Source of the DNA: Ancylobacter dichloromethanicus | Lineage (GTDB): Bacteria; Pseudomonadota; Alphaproteobacteria; Rhizobiales; Xanthobacteraceae | Reading direction: 5' to 3' | Length of the DNA stretch: 64,000 nt | Assembly (NCBI RefSeq): GCF_018390645.1 | Contig: NZ_JAHBGC010000005.1 | Span: 124,001 to 188,000, forward strand | Part shown: positions 1-8,958 of the stretch, one piece after another | How positions within the stretch are numbered: position 1 is the first letter of the stretch | Layout of the letters: each line of letters begins with the position of its first letter | Program-made: the position numbers and the translations under genes | The notes under the pieces: model-generated | Databases searched by the model: none | What the model saw: only the letters and a program-made list of their open reading frames with translations | Told to the model about the DNA's origin: nothing

Positions 1-362
1 ACCGCGACGAACTGATCCGGGTATTCGAGAACCTGGTCGAGAACGCGCTGAAATATGGCGGCAGCGGCGGGCGCGTCGAGATCACCATCCTGCGCGAGCG
101 GACGGATGCCCTCGTGACGGTACGCGACCACGGGCCGGGCATCGCGCCCGAGCATGTGCCGCGCCTGACCGAGCGCTTCTACCGCGTCGACACCGCCCAT
201 TCGCGCGAACAGGGCGGCACCGGGCTCGGGCTCGCCATCGTCAAGCACATCGTCGCCCGGCACCGCGGCAAGCTAGGGATTGAAAGCGTGCCCGGCACCG
301 GTTCGACATTCTCGGTACGGCTTCCCAGCGGGCCAGTTGAACAGAAGAAAAAACCTGTTTGA
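1..362 (+). CDS. phoR: Phosphate regulon sensor histidine kinase PhoR, C-terminal part
   Basis: Partial gene that begins before the window; only the ATP-binding end of the kinase is visible. Reading from base 3, the N box is ENLVENALKYG, followed by a G1 motif (DHGPGIA), an F box (ERFYRVD) and a G2 box (GGTGLGLAIVKHIV). This order is typical of PhoR-type HATPase domains. PhoR autophosphorylates on a histidine outside the window and passes phosphate to PhoB when phosphate is scarce. The assignment as PhoR rather than another kinase rests on the pst, phoU and phoB genes that follow. The 162 bp to pstS contain a Pho box, so pstS probably starts a new transcription unit. Confidence 0.9.
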   Translation, partial: RDELIRVFENLVENALKYGGSGGRVEITILRERTDALVTVRDHGPGIAPEHVPRLTERFYRVDTAHSREQGGTGLGLAIVKHIVARHRGKLGIESVPGTGSTFSVRLPSGPVEQKKKPV

Positions 363-375
363 TCAGATGTTTGGT

Positions 376-404
376 GTGTCATCAAGGCGTCACTGGAAGG
401 TCAT
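376..404 (+). promoter_or_regulatory. Pho box (PhoB operator) upstream of pstS
   Basis: Three 7-bp direct repeats lie exactly 11 bp apart: GTGTCAT (376-382), GCGTCAC (387-393) and AGGTCAT (398-404). Each carries GTCA. PhoB dimers bind 7-bp repeats separated by 4 bp, so the spacing fits. A degenerate fourth repeat would occupy 409-415, and TATGAG at 426-431 lies about 10 bp after it, the usual distance to the -10 element. Promoter assignment is inference. Confidence 0.75.
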
Positions 405-524
405 AGAACCTTGGTGCCCAAGGGGTATGAGTTCCCTGTGAACCTTGAAACCGCCCTTCGGCCAATCGCGTGTCCGGGTACGTCATCCGTGATGCGCCGA
501 TCTCCCGACCTAAGGAGAAGACCC

Positions 525-1565
525 TTGAAATTCACCCATCTGCTTGGCGCTGCGGCGCTGTCCTTCGGCACCATGTTCTCGGGCGCCACTTTCGCCGCCG
601 ACATCAATGGCGCCGGTGCGTCTTTCCCGGCCCCGGTGTATCAGGCGTGGGCTGCCGCCTATAAGGAGAAGACCGGCACCGGTCTCAACTATCAGTCGAT
701 CGGTTCGGGCGGTGGCCAGAACCAGATCGTCAACCGCACCGTCGATTTCGGCGCCTCCGATGCGCCGATGAAGGACGACAAGCTGGAATCCGCCAACCTG
801 CTGCAGTTCCCGACCGTGATCGGCTCGGTGGTCGCCATCGTGAACCTCGGTGAAGACCACGCGCTGACCCTCAACGGCGCCATCATTGCCGACATCTACC
901 AGGGCAAGATCACCAAGTGGAACGACCCGAAGATCGTCGCCCTGAACAAGGACGCGAAGCTCCCTGACCTCGCCATCGTGCCGGTCTACCGTTCGGACTC
1001 GTCGGGCACCTCCTTCGTGTTCACCTCCTACCTGTCGTCGGCCAGCGCTGACTGGAAGTCGGGCGTCGGCGCCGCGACCTCCGTGCAGTGGCCGGCTGGC
1101 GCGGGCGCCAAGGGCAATGAAGGCGTTGCCGGCACCGTGAAGAACACCAAGGGTGCCATCGGCTACGTCGAGTTCATCTACGCCGCCGCCAACAAGCTCG
1201 CCACCACCGACCTCGTGAACAAGGCCGGCAAGGTCGTGAAGCCCGGCACCGAGACCTTCATGGAAGCGGCTGCCGCCGCCGACTGGAAGGGTGCGAAGAA
1301 CTTCGCCGCCTCGATGATCGACACCGCCGGCGAAGGCGCCTGGCCGATCACCTCGGCCACCTACATCCTGCTGCCGAAGAACCCGACCAGCGCCGAGCAG
1401 TCGGCCGCTGCCATCAAGTTCTTCGACTGGGCCTACAGCGCCGAAGGCGACGCCATCGCCGAGAAGCTGCACTACATCCCGCTGCCCGACTCGGTGGTCG
1501 CCGAGATCAAGAAGGCCTGGGCCGACGAGGTCAAGGTCGACGGCAAGGCCGTCTGGACCAACTGA
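525..1565 (+). CDS. pstS: Phosphate ABC transporter periplasmic binding protein PstS
   Basis: High-affinity phosphate-binding protein, 346 aa, the usual PstS length. I place the start at a TTG (525) because AAGGAGAAG at 512-520 is a good ribosome site just upstream and a typical signal peptide follows directly (MKFTHLLGAAALSFG, cleavage near residue 24 after TFA). The longer in-frame opening to 411 would put a charged stretch before the signal. Mature features are NGAGASFPAPVY at the N-terminus and the phosphate-site segment RSDSSGTSFVF. It delivers phosphate to PstCAB. The Pho box upstream implies PhoB control, and a hairpin follows the stop before pstC. Confidence 0.95.
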   Translation: MKFTHLLGAAALSFGTMFSGATFAADINGAGASFPAPVYQAWAAAYKEKTGTGLNYQSIGSGGGQNQIVNRTVDFGASDAPMKDDKLESANLLQFPTVIGSVVAIVNLGEDHALTLNGAIIADIYQGKITKWNDPKIVALNKDAKLPDLAIVPVYRSDSSGTSFVFTSYLSSASADWKSGVGAATSVQWPAGAGAKGNEGVAGTVKNTKGAIGYVEFIYAAANKLATTDLVNKAGKVVKPGTETFMEAAAAADWKGAKNFAASMIDTAGEGAWPITSATYILLPKNPTSAEQSAAAIKFFDWAYSAEGDAIAEKLHYIPLPDSVVAEIKKAWADEVKVDGKAVWTN

Positions 1566-1582
1566 TCCCGACTTGAATACGG

Positions 1583-1611
1583 AAGGGGGCGGCCGCCATG
1601 GCCGCCCCCTT
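1583..1611 (+). terminator. Intercistronic hairpin between pstS and pstC
   Basis: A perfect 12-bp stem, AAGGGGGCGGCC pairing with GGCCGCCCCCTT, with a 5-nt loop (1595-1599), 17 nt after the pstS stop. There is no real T tract, so it may act as a partial terminator or as a 3'-end stabiliser that raises pstS message relative to pstCAB. Confidence 0.7.
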
Positions 1612-1750
1612 CTCGCCCGCCCCGGCGGATTGTATTTTGGCGGGAACCTCCGACTTCCCTCGCCCGCGACGCCCACGTTCCGTCACAGCACGCCGCCCCT
1701 CAGGCCGAATGCGGCTTCCGGGAGACAAGGCGCTCTAAGGATCAAACGAC

Positions 1751-2728
1751 ATGGACGCCACTCTCAGCGGAAGGCAGGCGGGCCCCGACCTGATCGCCGC
1801 GCACAAGCCGACGGGTCGGGTCAGTGACCCCGTCTTTGTCGGCATTCTCTGGGCCAGCGGCATTCTCGTGCTGTTGCTGCTCGGCCTCATCATCGCCATG
1901 CTGTTTGAGGGCGGCCTTCCGGCGCTCCGCGAATTCGGCATATCGTTCGTCTGGTCGACGACCTGGAATCCGGTTACCGAGGTTTTCGGCGCCGGCGTCA
2001 TGGTGTTCGGCACCCTGTTCAGCGCCGTCATCGCGGTCATCATCGCCCTGCCGCTGTCCTTCGGCATAGCCTTCTTCCTGACCGAGATCGCCCCGGGGCC
2101 GCTGCGCCGGCCCATCGGCGTGGCGATCCAGCTGCTCGCCGCGATCCCCTCCATCATTTACGGCATGTGGGGCTTCTTCATCGTCGTTCCGCTGATGGCC
2201 GCCTATGTGCAGCCGCCGTTGATCGACTGGCTGGGCCCGCTGCCGGTGATCGGCGCGCTGTTCCAGGGCCCGCCGCTGGGCGCCGGCATGCTCACCGCCG
2301 GCCTGATCATGGCAATCATGATCCTGCCGTTCATCACCGCGATGTTCGTCGAGGTGCTGGAATCGGTGCCGCCGATGATCAAGGAATCCGCCTACGGCGT
2401 CGGCGCCACGACCTATGAGGTCTATCGCAACGTCTCGGTGCCCTATGGACGCACCGCCATGGTCGGCGCGGTGATGCTCGGCCTCGGCCGCGCGCTGGGT
2501 GAAACGATGGCCGTGACCTTCGTCATCGGCAATGCCACCCGCATGTCGGCCTCGCTGTTCGCGCCGGGCGCCACCATCGCCTCGACCATCGCCAACGAGT
2601 TCCCCGAGGCCTCCACCGGCTCGCTGAAGCTGCAGGCGCTGCTCGAACTCGGCTTCATTCTGTTCGTGATTTCGTTCATCGTGCTTGCGCTCTCGCGCCT
2701 GCTCGTCCGGTCCCGGCTCAAGGGCTGA
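1751..2728 (+). CDS. pstC: Phosphate ABC transporter permease PstC
   Basis: Inner-membrane permease of the phosphate importer, 325 aa with about six membrane segments; the first is near residues 30-55. The EAA loop that docks on the ATPase is seen around ESAYGVGATTYEV, and GLGRALGETMAV is the PstC signature after it. ATG at 1751 follows AAGGAT at a normal distance. It pairs with PstA, whose gene begins 12 bp after this stop, so the two are translated together. The gene lies 185 bp after pstS, beyond the hairpin. Confidence 0.95.
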   Translation: MDATLSGRQAGPDLIAAHKPTGRVSDPVFVGILWASGILVLLLLGLIIAMLFEGGLPALREFGISFVWSTTWNPVTEVFGAGVMVFGTLFSAVIAVIIALPLSFGIAFFLTEIAPGPLRRPIGVAIQLLAAIPSIIYGMWGFFIVVPLMAAYVQPPLIDWLGPLPVIGALFQGPPLGAGMLTAGLIMAIMILPFITAMFVEVLESVPPMIKESAYGVGATTYEVYRNVSVPYGRTAMVGAVMLGLGRALGETMAVTFVIGNATRMSASLFAPGATIASTIANEFPEASTGSLKLQALLELGFILFVISFIVLALSRLLVRSRLKG

Positions 2729-2740
2729 GTGGAGACACAC

Positions 2741-3574
2741 ATGGCATCCCTCGCCCGCCGCCGCGCGACCGACTACGCCGTCAAGGCCATCAGCGTCGGC
2801 TTCGCCGCGCTGTCTCTCGTTCTGCTCGCCTGGATCCTGTGGACCCTGGTGGCGCGCGGCCTGCCCGCGCTCGGTCCGCACGTCTTCACCCAGATCACGG
2901 CGCCGCCCGGCGCCGGGGGCGGCCTGCTCAACGCCATCGTCGGCTCGCTGATCCAGATCATCGTCGCGCTCATCATCGGTACGCCGATCGGCCTGATGTG
3001 CGGCACCTTCCTGGCCGAGAACGGGCGCAACACCCAGATCGGCAACGCGGTGCGCTTCGTCAACGACGTGCTGCTCTCCGCCCCGTCGATCCTGATCGGC
3101 CTGTTCGTCTACCAGCTCCTGGTCGTCCCCTTCGGCGGCTTCTCGGGCTGGGCCGGCGCGATAGCGCTCGCCATCATCATCATCCCGGTGGTGGTGCGCA
3201 CGACCGAGGATATGCTCAACCTGGTGCCGATCGGGCTGCGCGAGGCGGCGTTCGCGCTCGGCGCCCCGCAGTGGAAGGTGGTCACCTTCATCACCTGGAG
3301 AGCGGCGCGCGCGGGCATCGTCACCGGCATCCTGCTGGCCATCGCCCGCGCCGCCGGCGAGACCGCGCCGCTGCTGTTCACCTCGCTCGGTAATAATGGC
3401 TGGTCGCTCAGCCTCGATGCGCCCATGGCAAGCCTGCCCATCGCGATCTATCAATACGCGGCCAGCCCGTTCGAGGACTGGGTCGCCCTGGCCTGGGCGG
3501 GCGCCCTCATCATCACCGTCGGGGTTCTGACCCTGAACATCCTTTCCCGCCTCGTCCTGGCGAAGATGAAGTGA
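2741..3574 (+). CDS. pstA: Phosphate ABC transporter permease PstA
   Basis: Second permease of the Pst importer, 277 aa. I use ATG 2741 because GGAGA at 2731-2735 is well placed for it; a GTG at 2729 directly after the pstC stop is the alternative. The protein has about six hydrophobic segments, an EAA loop ([15 protein letters not shown]) and the family motif [13 protein letters not shown]. It forms the membrane channel with PstC and rests on the PstB dimer. Confidence 0.95.
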   Translation: MASLARRRATDYAVKAISVGFAALSLVLLAWILWTLVARGLPALGPHVFTQITAPPGAGGGLLNAIVGSLIQIIVALIIGTPIGLMCGTFLAENGRNTQIGNAVRFVNDVLLSAPSILIGLFVYQLLVVPFGGFSGWAGAIALAIIIIPVVVRTTEDMLNLVPIGLREAAFALGAPQWKVVTFITWRAARAGIVTGILLAIARAAGETAPLLFTSLGNNGWSLSLDAPMASLPIAIYQYAASPFEDWVALAWAGALIITVGVLTLNILSRLVLAKMK

Positions 3575-3582
3575 GACGGACA

Positions 3583-4404
3583 ATGAACTTCGCACCTGAA
3601 ACGTCGATCGACATCGCCTCCGCCGTCAACCGCGCCACCGCGCCCTCGGCCGAATCCAAGCTCAAGGTCGAGAAGCTCAACTTCTACTATGGCGACAATC
3701 ACGCGCTGAAGAACATCAACTTCGATATCCCGGAGAAGCGCGTTACCGCGATGATCGGGCCGTCGGGCTGCGGCAAGTCCACCCTGCTGCGCATCTTCAA
3801 CCGCATGTACCAGCTCTATCCGGGCCAGCGCGCGGAAGGGAAGATCCTGTTCGACGGCGCCGACCTGCTGAGCAAGGACCTGGATTCCACGGTGGTGCGC
3901 TCGCGCATCGGCATGGTGTTCCAGAAGCCGACGCCGTTCCCGATGTCGATCTACGACAACATCGCCTTCGGCGTGAAGCTGCACGAGCGCCTGTCCAAGG
4001 CGCAGATGGACGAGCGGGTCGAGTGGTGCCTGCGCAAGGCGGCGATCTGGGAAGAAACCAAGGACCGCCTGCACACCTCGGCGCTCGGCATGTCGGGTGG
4101 CCAGCAGCAGCGTCTGTGTATCGCCCGCACCATCGCGGTGCGGCCCGAGGTGATCCTGCTCGACGAGCCCACCTCGGCGCTCGATCCGATCTCGACCTCG
4201 AAGATCGAGGACCTGATCGACGAGCTGAAGCAGGAATTCACCATCGTCATCGTGACGCACAACATGCAGCAGGCGGCGCGCTGCGCCGACATCACCTCCT
4301 TCTTCTATCTCGGCGAGCTGATCGAGGTCGCCGCGTCGAACGAGATCTTCACCAATCCGCGCGAAGCCCGCACCCGCGACTACATCACCGGTCGCTTCGG
4401 CTGA
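3583..4404 (+). CDS. pstB: Phosphate ABC transporter ATP-binding protein PstB
   Basis: ATPase of the phosphate importer, 273 aa from ATG 3583; a GTG at 3571 overlapping the pstA stop would add four residues. All ABC motifs are present: Walker [10 protein letters not shown], signature MSGGQQQR, Walker [14 protein letters not shown], and the switch His in VTHNMQQA. The short segment [14 protein letters not shown] is typical of PstB. The spacing to phoU is 25 bp, which supports one pstSCAB-phoU-phoB operon. Confidence 0.96.
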   Translation: MNFAPETSIDIASAVNRATAPSAESKLKVEKLNFYYGDNHALKNINFDIPEKRVTAMIGPSGCGKSTLLRIFNRMYQLYPGQRAEGKILFDGADLLSKDLDSTVVRSRIGMVFQKPTPFPMSIYDNIAFGVKLHERLSKAQMDERVEWCLRKAAIWEETKDRLHTSALGMSGGQQQRLCIARTIAVRPEVILLDEPTSALDPISTSKIEDLIDELKQEFTIVIVTHNMQQAARCADITSFFYLGELIEVAASNEIFTNPREARTRDYITGRFG

Positions 4405-4429
4405 GCCCGCGACGAGAGAGGCCACCCCA

Positions 4430-5143
4430 ATGACCGAACATATCGTCTCGTCGTTCGACACCGACCTGAAGGAACTTGGCCGCAGCGTGGTCGAGATGGG
4501 CGGTCAGTCCGAGCGTCTCGTCGCCGATTCCGTCCATGCGCTGGTCAAGCGCGACACCGAGCTTGCCCAGAAGGTGATCGTGCTCGACGGGCCGGTCGAC
4601 CTGCTGCAGCGGGAAATCGAGGAAAAGGCGGTGCTCATCATCGCCCGCCGCCAGCCGCTCGCCGGCGACCTGCGCGAGATCGTGGCCGCCATGCGCATCG
4701 CCAATGATCTGGAGCGGATCGGCGACCTCGCCAAGAACACCGCCAAGCGAGTCCTCGCCCTCACCGGCGAGTTCCACCCGCAGAAGCTGGTGCGCGGCGT
4801 GGAGCACATGTCCAACATCGTGCTTGAGCAGCTCAAGGTGGTGCTCGACGCCTATGCCACCCGCGACGAGGCCCGCGCGCTCGAAGTCTGGCAGCGCGAC
4901 GGCGAGGTCGACGTGCTGTACACCTCGCTGTTCCGCGAGCTTCTCACCTACATGATGGAAGACCCGCGCAACATCTCGCTGTGCACCCACCTGCTGTTCT
5001 GCGCCAAGAATATCGAGCGCATCGGCGACCACGCGACCAACATCGCCGAGACCATCCATTACCTCGTGACCGGCCAGCTTCTCACCGAAGAGCGGCCGAA
5101 GCAGGACACCAGCAGCCTGACCAGCGTGGCGTTCCCGGCCTGA
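4430..5143 (+). CDS. phoU: Phosphate signalling protein PhoU
   Basis: Cytoplasmic all-helical protein of 237 aa that links the Pst importer to PhoR and keeps the regulon off when phosphate is plentiful. Two PhoU repeats are visible, each with the metal-binding E/D-rich helix: RIANDLERIGDLAKN in the first half and CAKNIERIGDHATN in the second. Length and both motifs match the family. It lies between pstB and phoB, the usual alphaproteobacterial order. Confidence 0.95.
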   Translation: MTEHIVSSFDTDLKELGRSVVEMGGQSERLVADSVHALVKRDTELAQKVIVLDGPVDLLQREIEEKAVLIIARRQPLAGDLREIVAAMRIANDLERIGDLAKNTAKRVLALTGEFHPQKLVRGVEHMSNIVLEQLKVVLDAYATRDEARALEVWQRDGEVDVLYTSLFRELLTYMMEDPRNISLCTHLLFCAKNIERIGDHATNIAETIHYLVTGQLLTEERPKQDTSSLTSVAFPA

Positions 5144-5180
5144 GGTTCTCGGCACCGCACGAACGTCGGGAAACGCGACC

Positions 5181-5882
5181 ATGGCGACCAATATACTGAT
5201 CGTGGAGGATGAGGAGCCCCTCACCCTCCTGCTCCGCTACAATCTCGAATCCGAGGGCTACTCGGTCGAGAGCGTCGGGCGGGGCGACGAGGCCGAGACC
5301 CGGCTGCGCGAGAGCGTGCCGGACCTTCTCATCCTCGACTGGATGCTTCCGGGCCTCTCCGGCATCGAGCTGTGCCGGCGGCTGCGCGCCCGGCCCGACA
5401 CCGAGCGCATGCCAATCCTCATGCTCACCGCCCGCGGCGAGGAGACCGAGCGCGTGCGCGGGCTCGCCACCGGCGCGGACGACTATGTGGTGAAGCCGTT
5501 CTCGGTGCCGGAACTCGTCGCCCGGGTGCGCGCGCTGCTGCGCCGGGCCAAGCCGGAACATATCTCCACCCTGCTACGCGCCGGTGACATCGAGCTCGAT
5601 CGCGAGACCAAGCGCGTGCACCGCGCCGGCCGCGAACTGCATCTCGGGCCGACCGAGTTCCGGCTGCTGGAATTCCTCATGCAGTCGCCGGGCCGCGTCT
5701 ATTCGCGCGAGCAACTGCTCGACGGCGTGTGGGGGCAGGACGTCTATATCGACGAGCGGACCGTCGACGTGCATGTCGGGCGCCTGCGCAAGGCGCTCAA
5801 CCGGCCGCGCCAGCCTGACCCGATCCGCACCGTGCGCGGCTCCGGCTATTCGTTCAACGAGATGTTCGCCCGCGCCCATTGA
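5181..5882 (+). CDS. phoB: Phosphate response regulator PhoB
   Basis: OmpR-type transcription factor, 233 aa. The receiver domain (about 1-120) has the acidic pair E9-D10, phospho-acceptor D53 in LILDWMLPG, and K in the VVKPFS segment. A winged-helix domain follows, with the recognition region around RTVDVHVGRLRKAL and the wing ending in IRTVRGSGYSF. Phosphorylated by PhoR, it should bind the Pho box before pstS. It is the last gene before a two-sided hairpin and the convergent phaZ. Confidence 0.95.
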   Translation: MATNILIVEDEEPLTLLLRYNLESEGYSVESVGRGDEAETRLRESVPDLLILDWMLPGLSGIELCRRLRARPDTERMPILMLTARGEETERVRGLATGADDYVVKPFSVPELVARVRALLRRAKPEHISTLLRAGDIELDRETKRVHRAGRELHLGPTEFRLLEFLMQSPGRVYSREQLLDGVWGQDVYIDERTVDVHVGRLRKALNRPRQPDPIRTVRGSGYSFNEMFARAH

Positions 5883-5900
5883 GCGGCCGCCGGAAATGGG

Positions 5901-5926
5901 CGGCGGGGAGGAGCAAGCCCCCGCCG
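5901..5926. terminator. Bidirectional hairpin between convergent phoB and phaZ
   Basis: CGGCGGGG (5901-5908) pairs with CCCCGCCG (5919-5926) around a 10-nt loop, in the 44-bp gap between two convergent genes. It ends directly at the phaZ stop codon. It could end transcription from both sides, although T tracts are lacking. Confidence 0.55.
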
Positions 5927-7279
5927 TCAGTCAGGCTGGTTGTGGCCCTTCTTCGGCCAGTTGTGCGAGAGCACGAAGTCGGCAATGCGCGGCGCGATCT
6001 CGGAGCGGAAGCGCGAGCCGTTGAACACGCCGTAATGGCCGACCGTGGGCTGCAGGTAGTGCGCCTTCATGTCGTCGGGCAGGCCCGAGCACAGCGTCTG
6101 GGCGGCGCGGGTCTGGCCGACACCGGAAATGTCGTCATTCTCGCCCTCGACGGTGAGCAGCGCGACATTGCGGATCTTCGAGGGGTCCACCTTCTCGCCG
6201 CGATGGGTCATCAGGCCCCTCGGCAGGGCGTGGTCGATGAACACGGTCTGCAGCGTCTGCAGGTAGTACTCCGCCGGCAGATCCATGACGGAGAGATACT
6301 CGTCGTAGAATTCGCGGTGCTTGGCGGCGGAATCGCCGTCGCCCTTCACCAGATGGCCGAACATGTCGGCATGGGCGCGCAGATGGCGCTCCAGATTCAT
6401 CGCCATGAAGCCGTGCAATTGCAGGAAGCCGGGATAGACTTGGCGCATGACCCCGGCATTCGGCCACGGCACGGTGGTGATGACATTGCGGGCGAACCAG
6501 TCGATGCCGCGGTCCTTGGCGAAATGGTTCACCGCCGTGGGGCTTTCGCGGGTGTCCACCGGGCCCCCCATCAGCACCATGGAGGCGGGCACGCTGGGAT
6601 CGCCCATCTCCTCCATGCGCGCCACGGCAGCGAGCACCGGCACCGCCGGCTGGCACACCGCCAGCGCATGCATGCCGCCGCCGAGATGGCGGAAAATCTC
6701 GATCACGTAGTCGATATAGTCGTCGAGGTCGAACGCGCCCTCGGCCATCGGCACGTTGCGCGCGTCCACCCAGTCGGTGATGTAGAGATCGTGGTTCGGC
6801 AGCAACGTCTGCACCGTGCCGCGCAGCAGCGTGGCATAGTGCCCTGACAGCGGCGCGACGATCACCATGCGCGGCTGCGGCCGGCGCGGCTTCTGCGCGA
6901 AGTCACGCCGGAAATGCAGCAGCCGGCAGAACGGCCGCTCCCACACCGTCTCGATCTCGACCGGCACATTGACCCCGCCGACCGAGGTCTCGGTGATACC
7001 CCATTCCGGCTTGCCATAGCGCCGGGTGGTGCGCTCAAACATCTCGAACGAGGCCGACATGGTCTTGCCGAACTCGGTATGGGCGAGCGGATTGGCCGGA
7101 TTGCGATAGAACAGCCGGCCGGCATCGGCCATGACGCGCAGCGGATCGAGCGCGGCATGGCCGAGTTCGAACATCCAGTACATCGGCCGGGCAAGCGCGG
7201 AAGCCGCTTCAAGCGTCGCCTCAGGTGCCTGTCCCGCGACTGCCGCGTCGGGCACGTCGCCGAAAACGCCGATCGCCAT
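5927..7279 (-). CDS. phaZ: Intracellular poly(3-hydroxybutyrate) depolymerase PhaZ
   Basis: Hydrolyses stored PHB granules inside the cell. The 450-aa length suits the intracellular family. The nucleophile is a cysteine: C209 lies in AVCQPAVP, in place of the Ser of a lipase box, as in Ralstonia PhaZa1-type enzymes. The probable catalytic His is in PTVGHYGVFNG near the C-terminus. The N-terminal stretch PMYWMFELGHAAL is typical. A strong AAGGAGG site precedes ATG 7279. The gene runs divergently from regB, so polymer use and redox sensing share a control region. Confidence 0.93.
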   Translation of the reverse strand: MAIGVFGDVPDAAVAGQAPEATLEAASALARPMYWMFELGHAALDPLRVMADAGRLFYRNPANPLAHTEFGKTMSASFEMFERTTRRYGKPEWGITETSVGGVNVPVEIETVWERPFCRLLHFRRDFAQKPRRPQPRMVIVAPLSGHYATLLRGTVQTLLPNHDLYITDWVDARNVPMAEGAFDLDDYIDYVIEIFRHLGGGMHALAVCQPAVPVLAAVARMEEMGDPSVPASMVLMGGPVDTRESPTAVNHFAKDRGIDWFARNVITTVPWPNAGVMRQVYPGFLQLHGFMAMNLERHLRAHADMFGHLVKGDGDSAAKHREFYDEYLSVMDLPAEYYLQTLQTVFIDHALPRGLMTHRGEKVDPSKIRNVALLTVEGENDDISGVGQTRAAQTLCSGLPDDMKAHYLQPTVGHYGVFNGSRFRSEIAPRIADFVLSHNWPKKGHNQPD

Positions 7280-7447
7280 GAAAGCCTCCTTGTCCCGTTC
7301 GCCCCGTTCGGGCCGTTCTTGTGCATTGCAGCACAGATAAGCTCTTTCTCGCTGCCGTCAACGCGGGGCCCGCCCTCGCGCTCCGCCGGTCTCCGGCGCT
7401 ATAGAGGGCAAAGCGTCGTCGTTGAGGCGGCGCGCAGGGGCCCTTCC
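7280..7447. promoter_or_regulatory. Divergent phaZ / regB control region
   Basis: Holds the phaZ ribosome site, then CCGTTC repeated three times at a 9-bp period (7295-7300, 7304-7309, 7313-7318). A palindrome TGTGC-N6-GCACA follows at 7320-7335, with TGCATTGCA inside it. TGCA-rich palindromes recall sites of the PHA-granule regulator PhaR, so this is a possible phaZ operator. I see no clear -35 element for regB; TATAGA near 7400 could be a -10. Confidence 0.4.
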
Positions 7448-8821
7448 ATGTCGCTTTCCCTCGACCATCCCATCGGCGAACGCTTCTTCGGCCTGCGGCT
7501 CGACACGCTCATCCGCCTGCGCTGGCTGGCGATTTCGGGCCAGACGATGGCCATCGTGGTGGTCCAGTGGCTGCTCGGCTTTTCCCTGCCGATCGGCGCC
7601 TGTCTCGCGGTGGTCGCCCTGTCCGCCTGGCTCAATCTGGCGCTTCGGCTGCGCAATCCCGGCGCGCGGCGGCTGTCGGATGTGGAGGCGGCGTGGCTGC
7701 TCGCCTACGACATTCTGCAGCTTGCCGCGCTCCTGTTCCTCACCGGCGGTCTCGCCAATCCGTTTGCGCTGCTCTTCCTCGCCCCGGTGCTGATCTCGGC
7801 GACGGCGCTGTCGCCGCGAACCACCATTCTGCTTGGTTTCCTGGCGGCGGTATGCGCGGCGCTGGTCGGATTCTGGCAGATGCCGCTGCCCTGGGGCAAT
7901 GGCGGCACGCTCGGCCACCCGCCGGAACTGCCGACGCTCTATCTGCTCGGTATCTGGCTGGCACTGGCCATCGCCATCGCCTTCATCGGCGTGCACGCCT
8001 GGCGGGTGGCGGAGGAGACGCGCGAACTCTCCGAGGCGCTGGCGGCGACCGAGCTGGTGCTGGCGCGCGAGCAGCATCTGTCGGCGCTGGACGGCCTTGC
8101 CGCGGCGGCGGCGCATGAACTGGGCACGCCGCTCGCCACCATCACGGTGGTGGCGAAGGAACTCGCGCGGGGGCTGCCGGCGGACAACCCGATGAGCGAC
8201 GACATCCGGCTGGTGAGCGAGCAGGCCGAGCGCTGCCGCGCCATTCTGCGCACCCTCACCACGCTCGATGCCAGCGAGGCGCCATTCGACCGCATGCCGA
8301 TCTCGCATCTTCTGGAGGATGTGGTGGCGCCGCACCGCAATTTCGGCATCGCCATCGCCGTGACCATGCCGACCGGCGCGCCCGACGAGCCGATCATCGC
8401 CCGCAATCCCGGCCTGCTGTACGGGCTGGGAAACATCGTCGAGAACGCCGTCGACTTCGCCCGGGACCGGGTCAACATCGTGGCGAGCTGGAGCGACGAG
8501 GAGGTCACCATCAGCGTTACCGATGACGGGCCGGGATTTCCCGTCGAACTGCTCGACAGCATCGGCGCACCCTATGTCACCAGCCGTGGCCGCAGCCGCT
8601 GGAAGCGCGGCGCCGACCCGGAGGCCGACGAGGGTCAGCAGGGCCTCGGCCTCGGGGTATTCATCGCCAAGACGCTGCTGGAGCGCACCGGCGCGGCGCT
8701 GTCCTTCGTCAACCGTCCGGCGCCCGCGCATGGCGCCTCGGTCGGCGTGCGCTGGTCCCGGCGGGTAATCGACATTTCCGGCGACCGCGAACCGCAGGAC
8801 GGCCGGCGCGCATACCCGTGA
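7448..8821 (+). CDS. regB: Redox sensor histidine kinase RegB (ActS/PrrB family)
   Basis: Membrane sensor of 457 aa with six hydrophobic segments in residues 25-185. The quinone-site motif GGLANPF is at 100-106. The H box HELGTPLA carries phospho-acceptor H223, and C263 (in ERCRAIL) matches the redox-active cysteine C265 of Rhodobacter RegB. The G boxes are present (DDGPGF, QGLGLGVFIAKTL). ATG 7448 gives the right N-terminus, although the frame is open much further upstream. It should phosphorylate RegA when respiratory electron flow is limited. The 137-bp gap to regA holds a second promoter. Confidence 0.94.
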   Translation: MSLSLDHPIGERFFGLRLDTLIRLRWLAISGQTMAIVVVQWLLGFSLPIGACLAVVALSAWLNLALRLRNPGARRLSDVEAAWLLAYDILQLAALLFLTGGLANPFALLFLAPVLISATALSPRTTILLGFLAAVCAALVGFWQMPLPWGNGGTLGHPPELPTLYLLGIWLALAIAIAFIGVHAWRVAEETRELSEALAATELVLAREQHLSALDGLAAAAAHELGTPLATITVVAKELARGLPADNPMSDDIRLVSEQAERCRAILRTLTTLDASEAPFDRMPISHLLEDVVAPHRNFGIAIAVTMPTGAPDEPIIARNPGLLYGLGNIVENAVDFARDRVNIVASWSDEEVTISVTDDGPGFPVELLDSIGAPYVTSRGRSRWKRGADPEADEGQQGLGLGVFIAKTLLERTGAALSFVNRPAPAHGASVGVRWSRRVIDISGDREPQDGRRAYP

Positions 8822-8840
8822 CGGGCCCGGCTGCGACAAT

Positions 8841-8872
8841 TTTGCTCTCGCCGCCAAGGAAGTATAAACTTC
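8841..8872 (+). promoter_or_regulatory. Candidate regA promoter with palindrome over the -10
   Basis: TTTGCT (8841-8846), a 16-bp spacer and TATAAA (8863-8868) resemble a sigma-70 promoter in an AT-rich patch between regB and regA. A perfect palindrome GAAGT-ATAA-ACTTC (8859-8872) covers the -10, which suggests repression or autoregulation of regA. Function is inferred. Confidence 0.45.
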
Positions 8873-8958
8873 GCCAAAAGTCGACGATGCGGTGCTTCGC
8901 GCGGTGGCGGCCGAAGCCGCGCCCGGGGTGGTGCAGCCGGCATATGGGAAAGCGTGAA

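Noticed and set aside
411..524. N-terminal extension of pstS to an ATG-like start at 411
   Set aside because: It would place about 38 polar residues before the signal peptide; the TTG at 525 has the ribosome site and gives the family length.
6914..7447. N-terminal extension of regB
   Set aside because: Overlaps phaZ on the other strand and carries no RegB sequence; ATG 7448 gives the family N-terminus.
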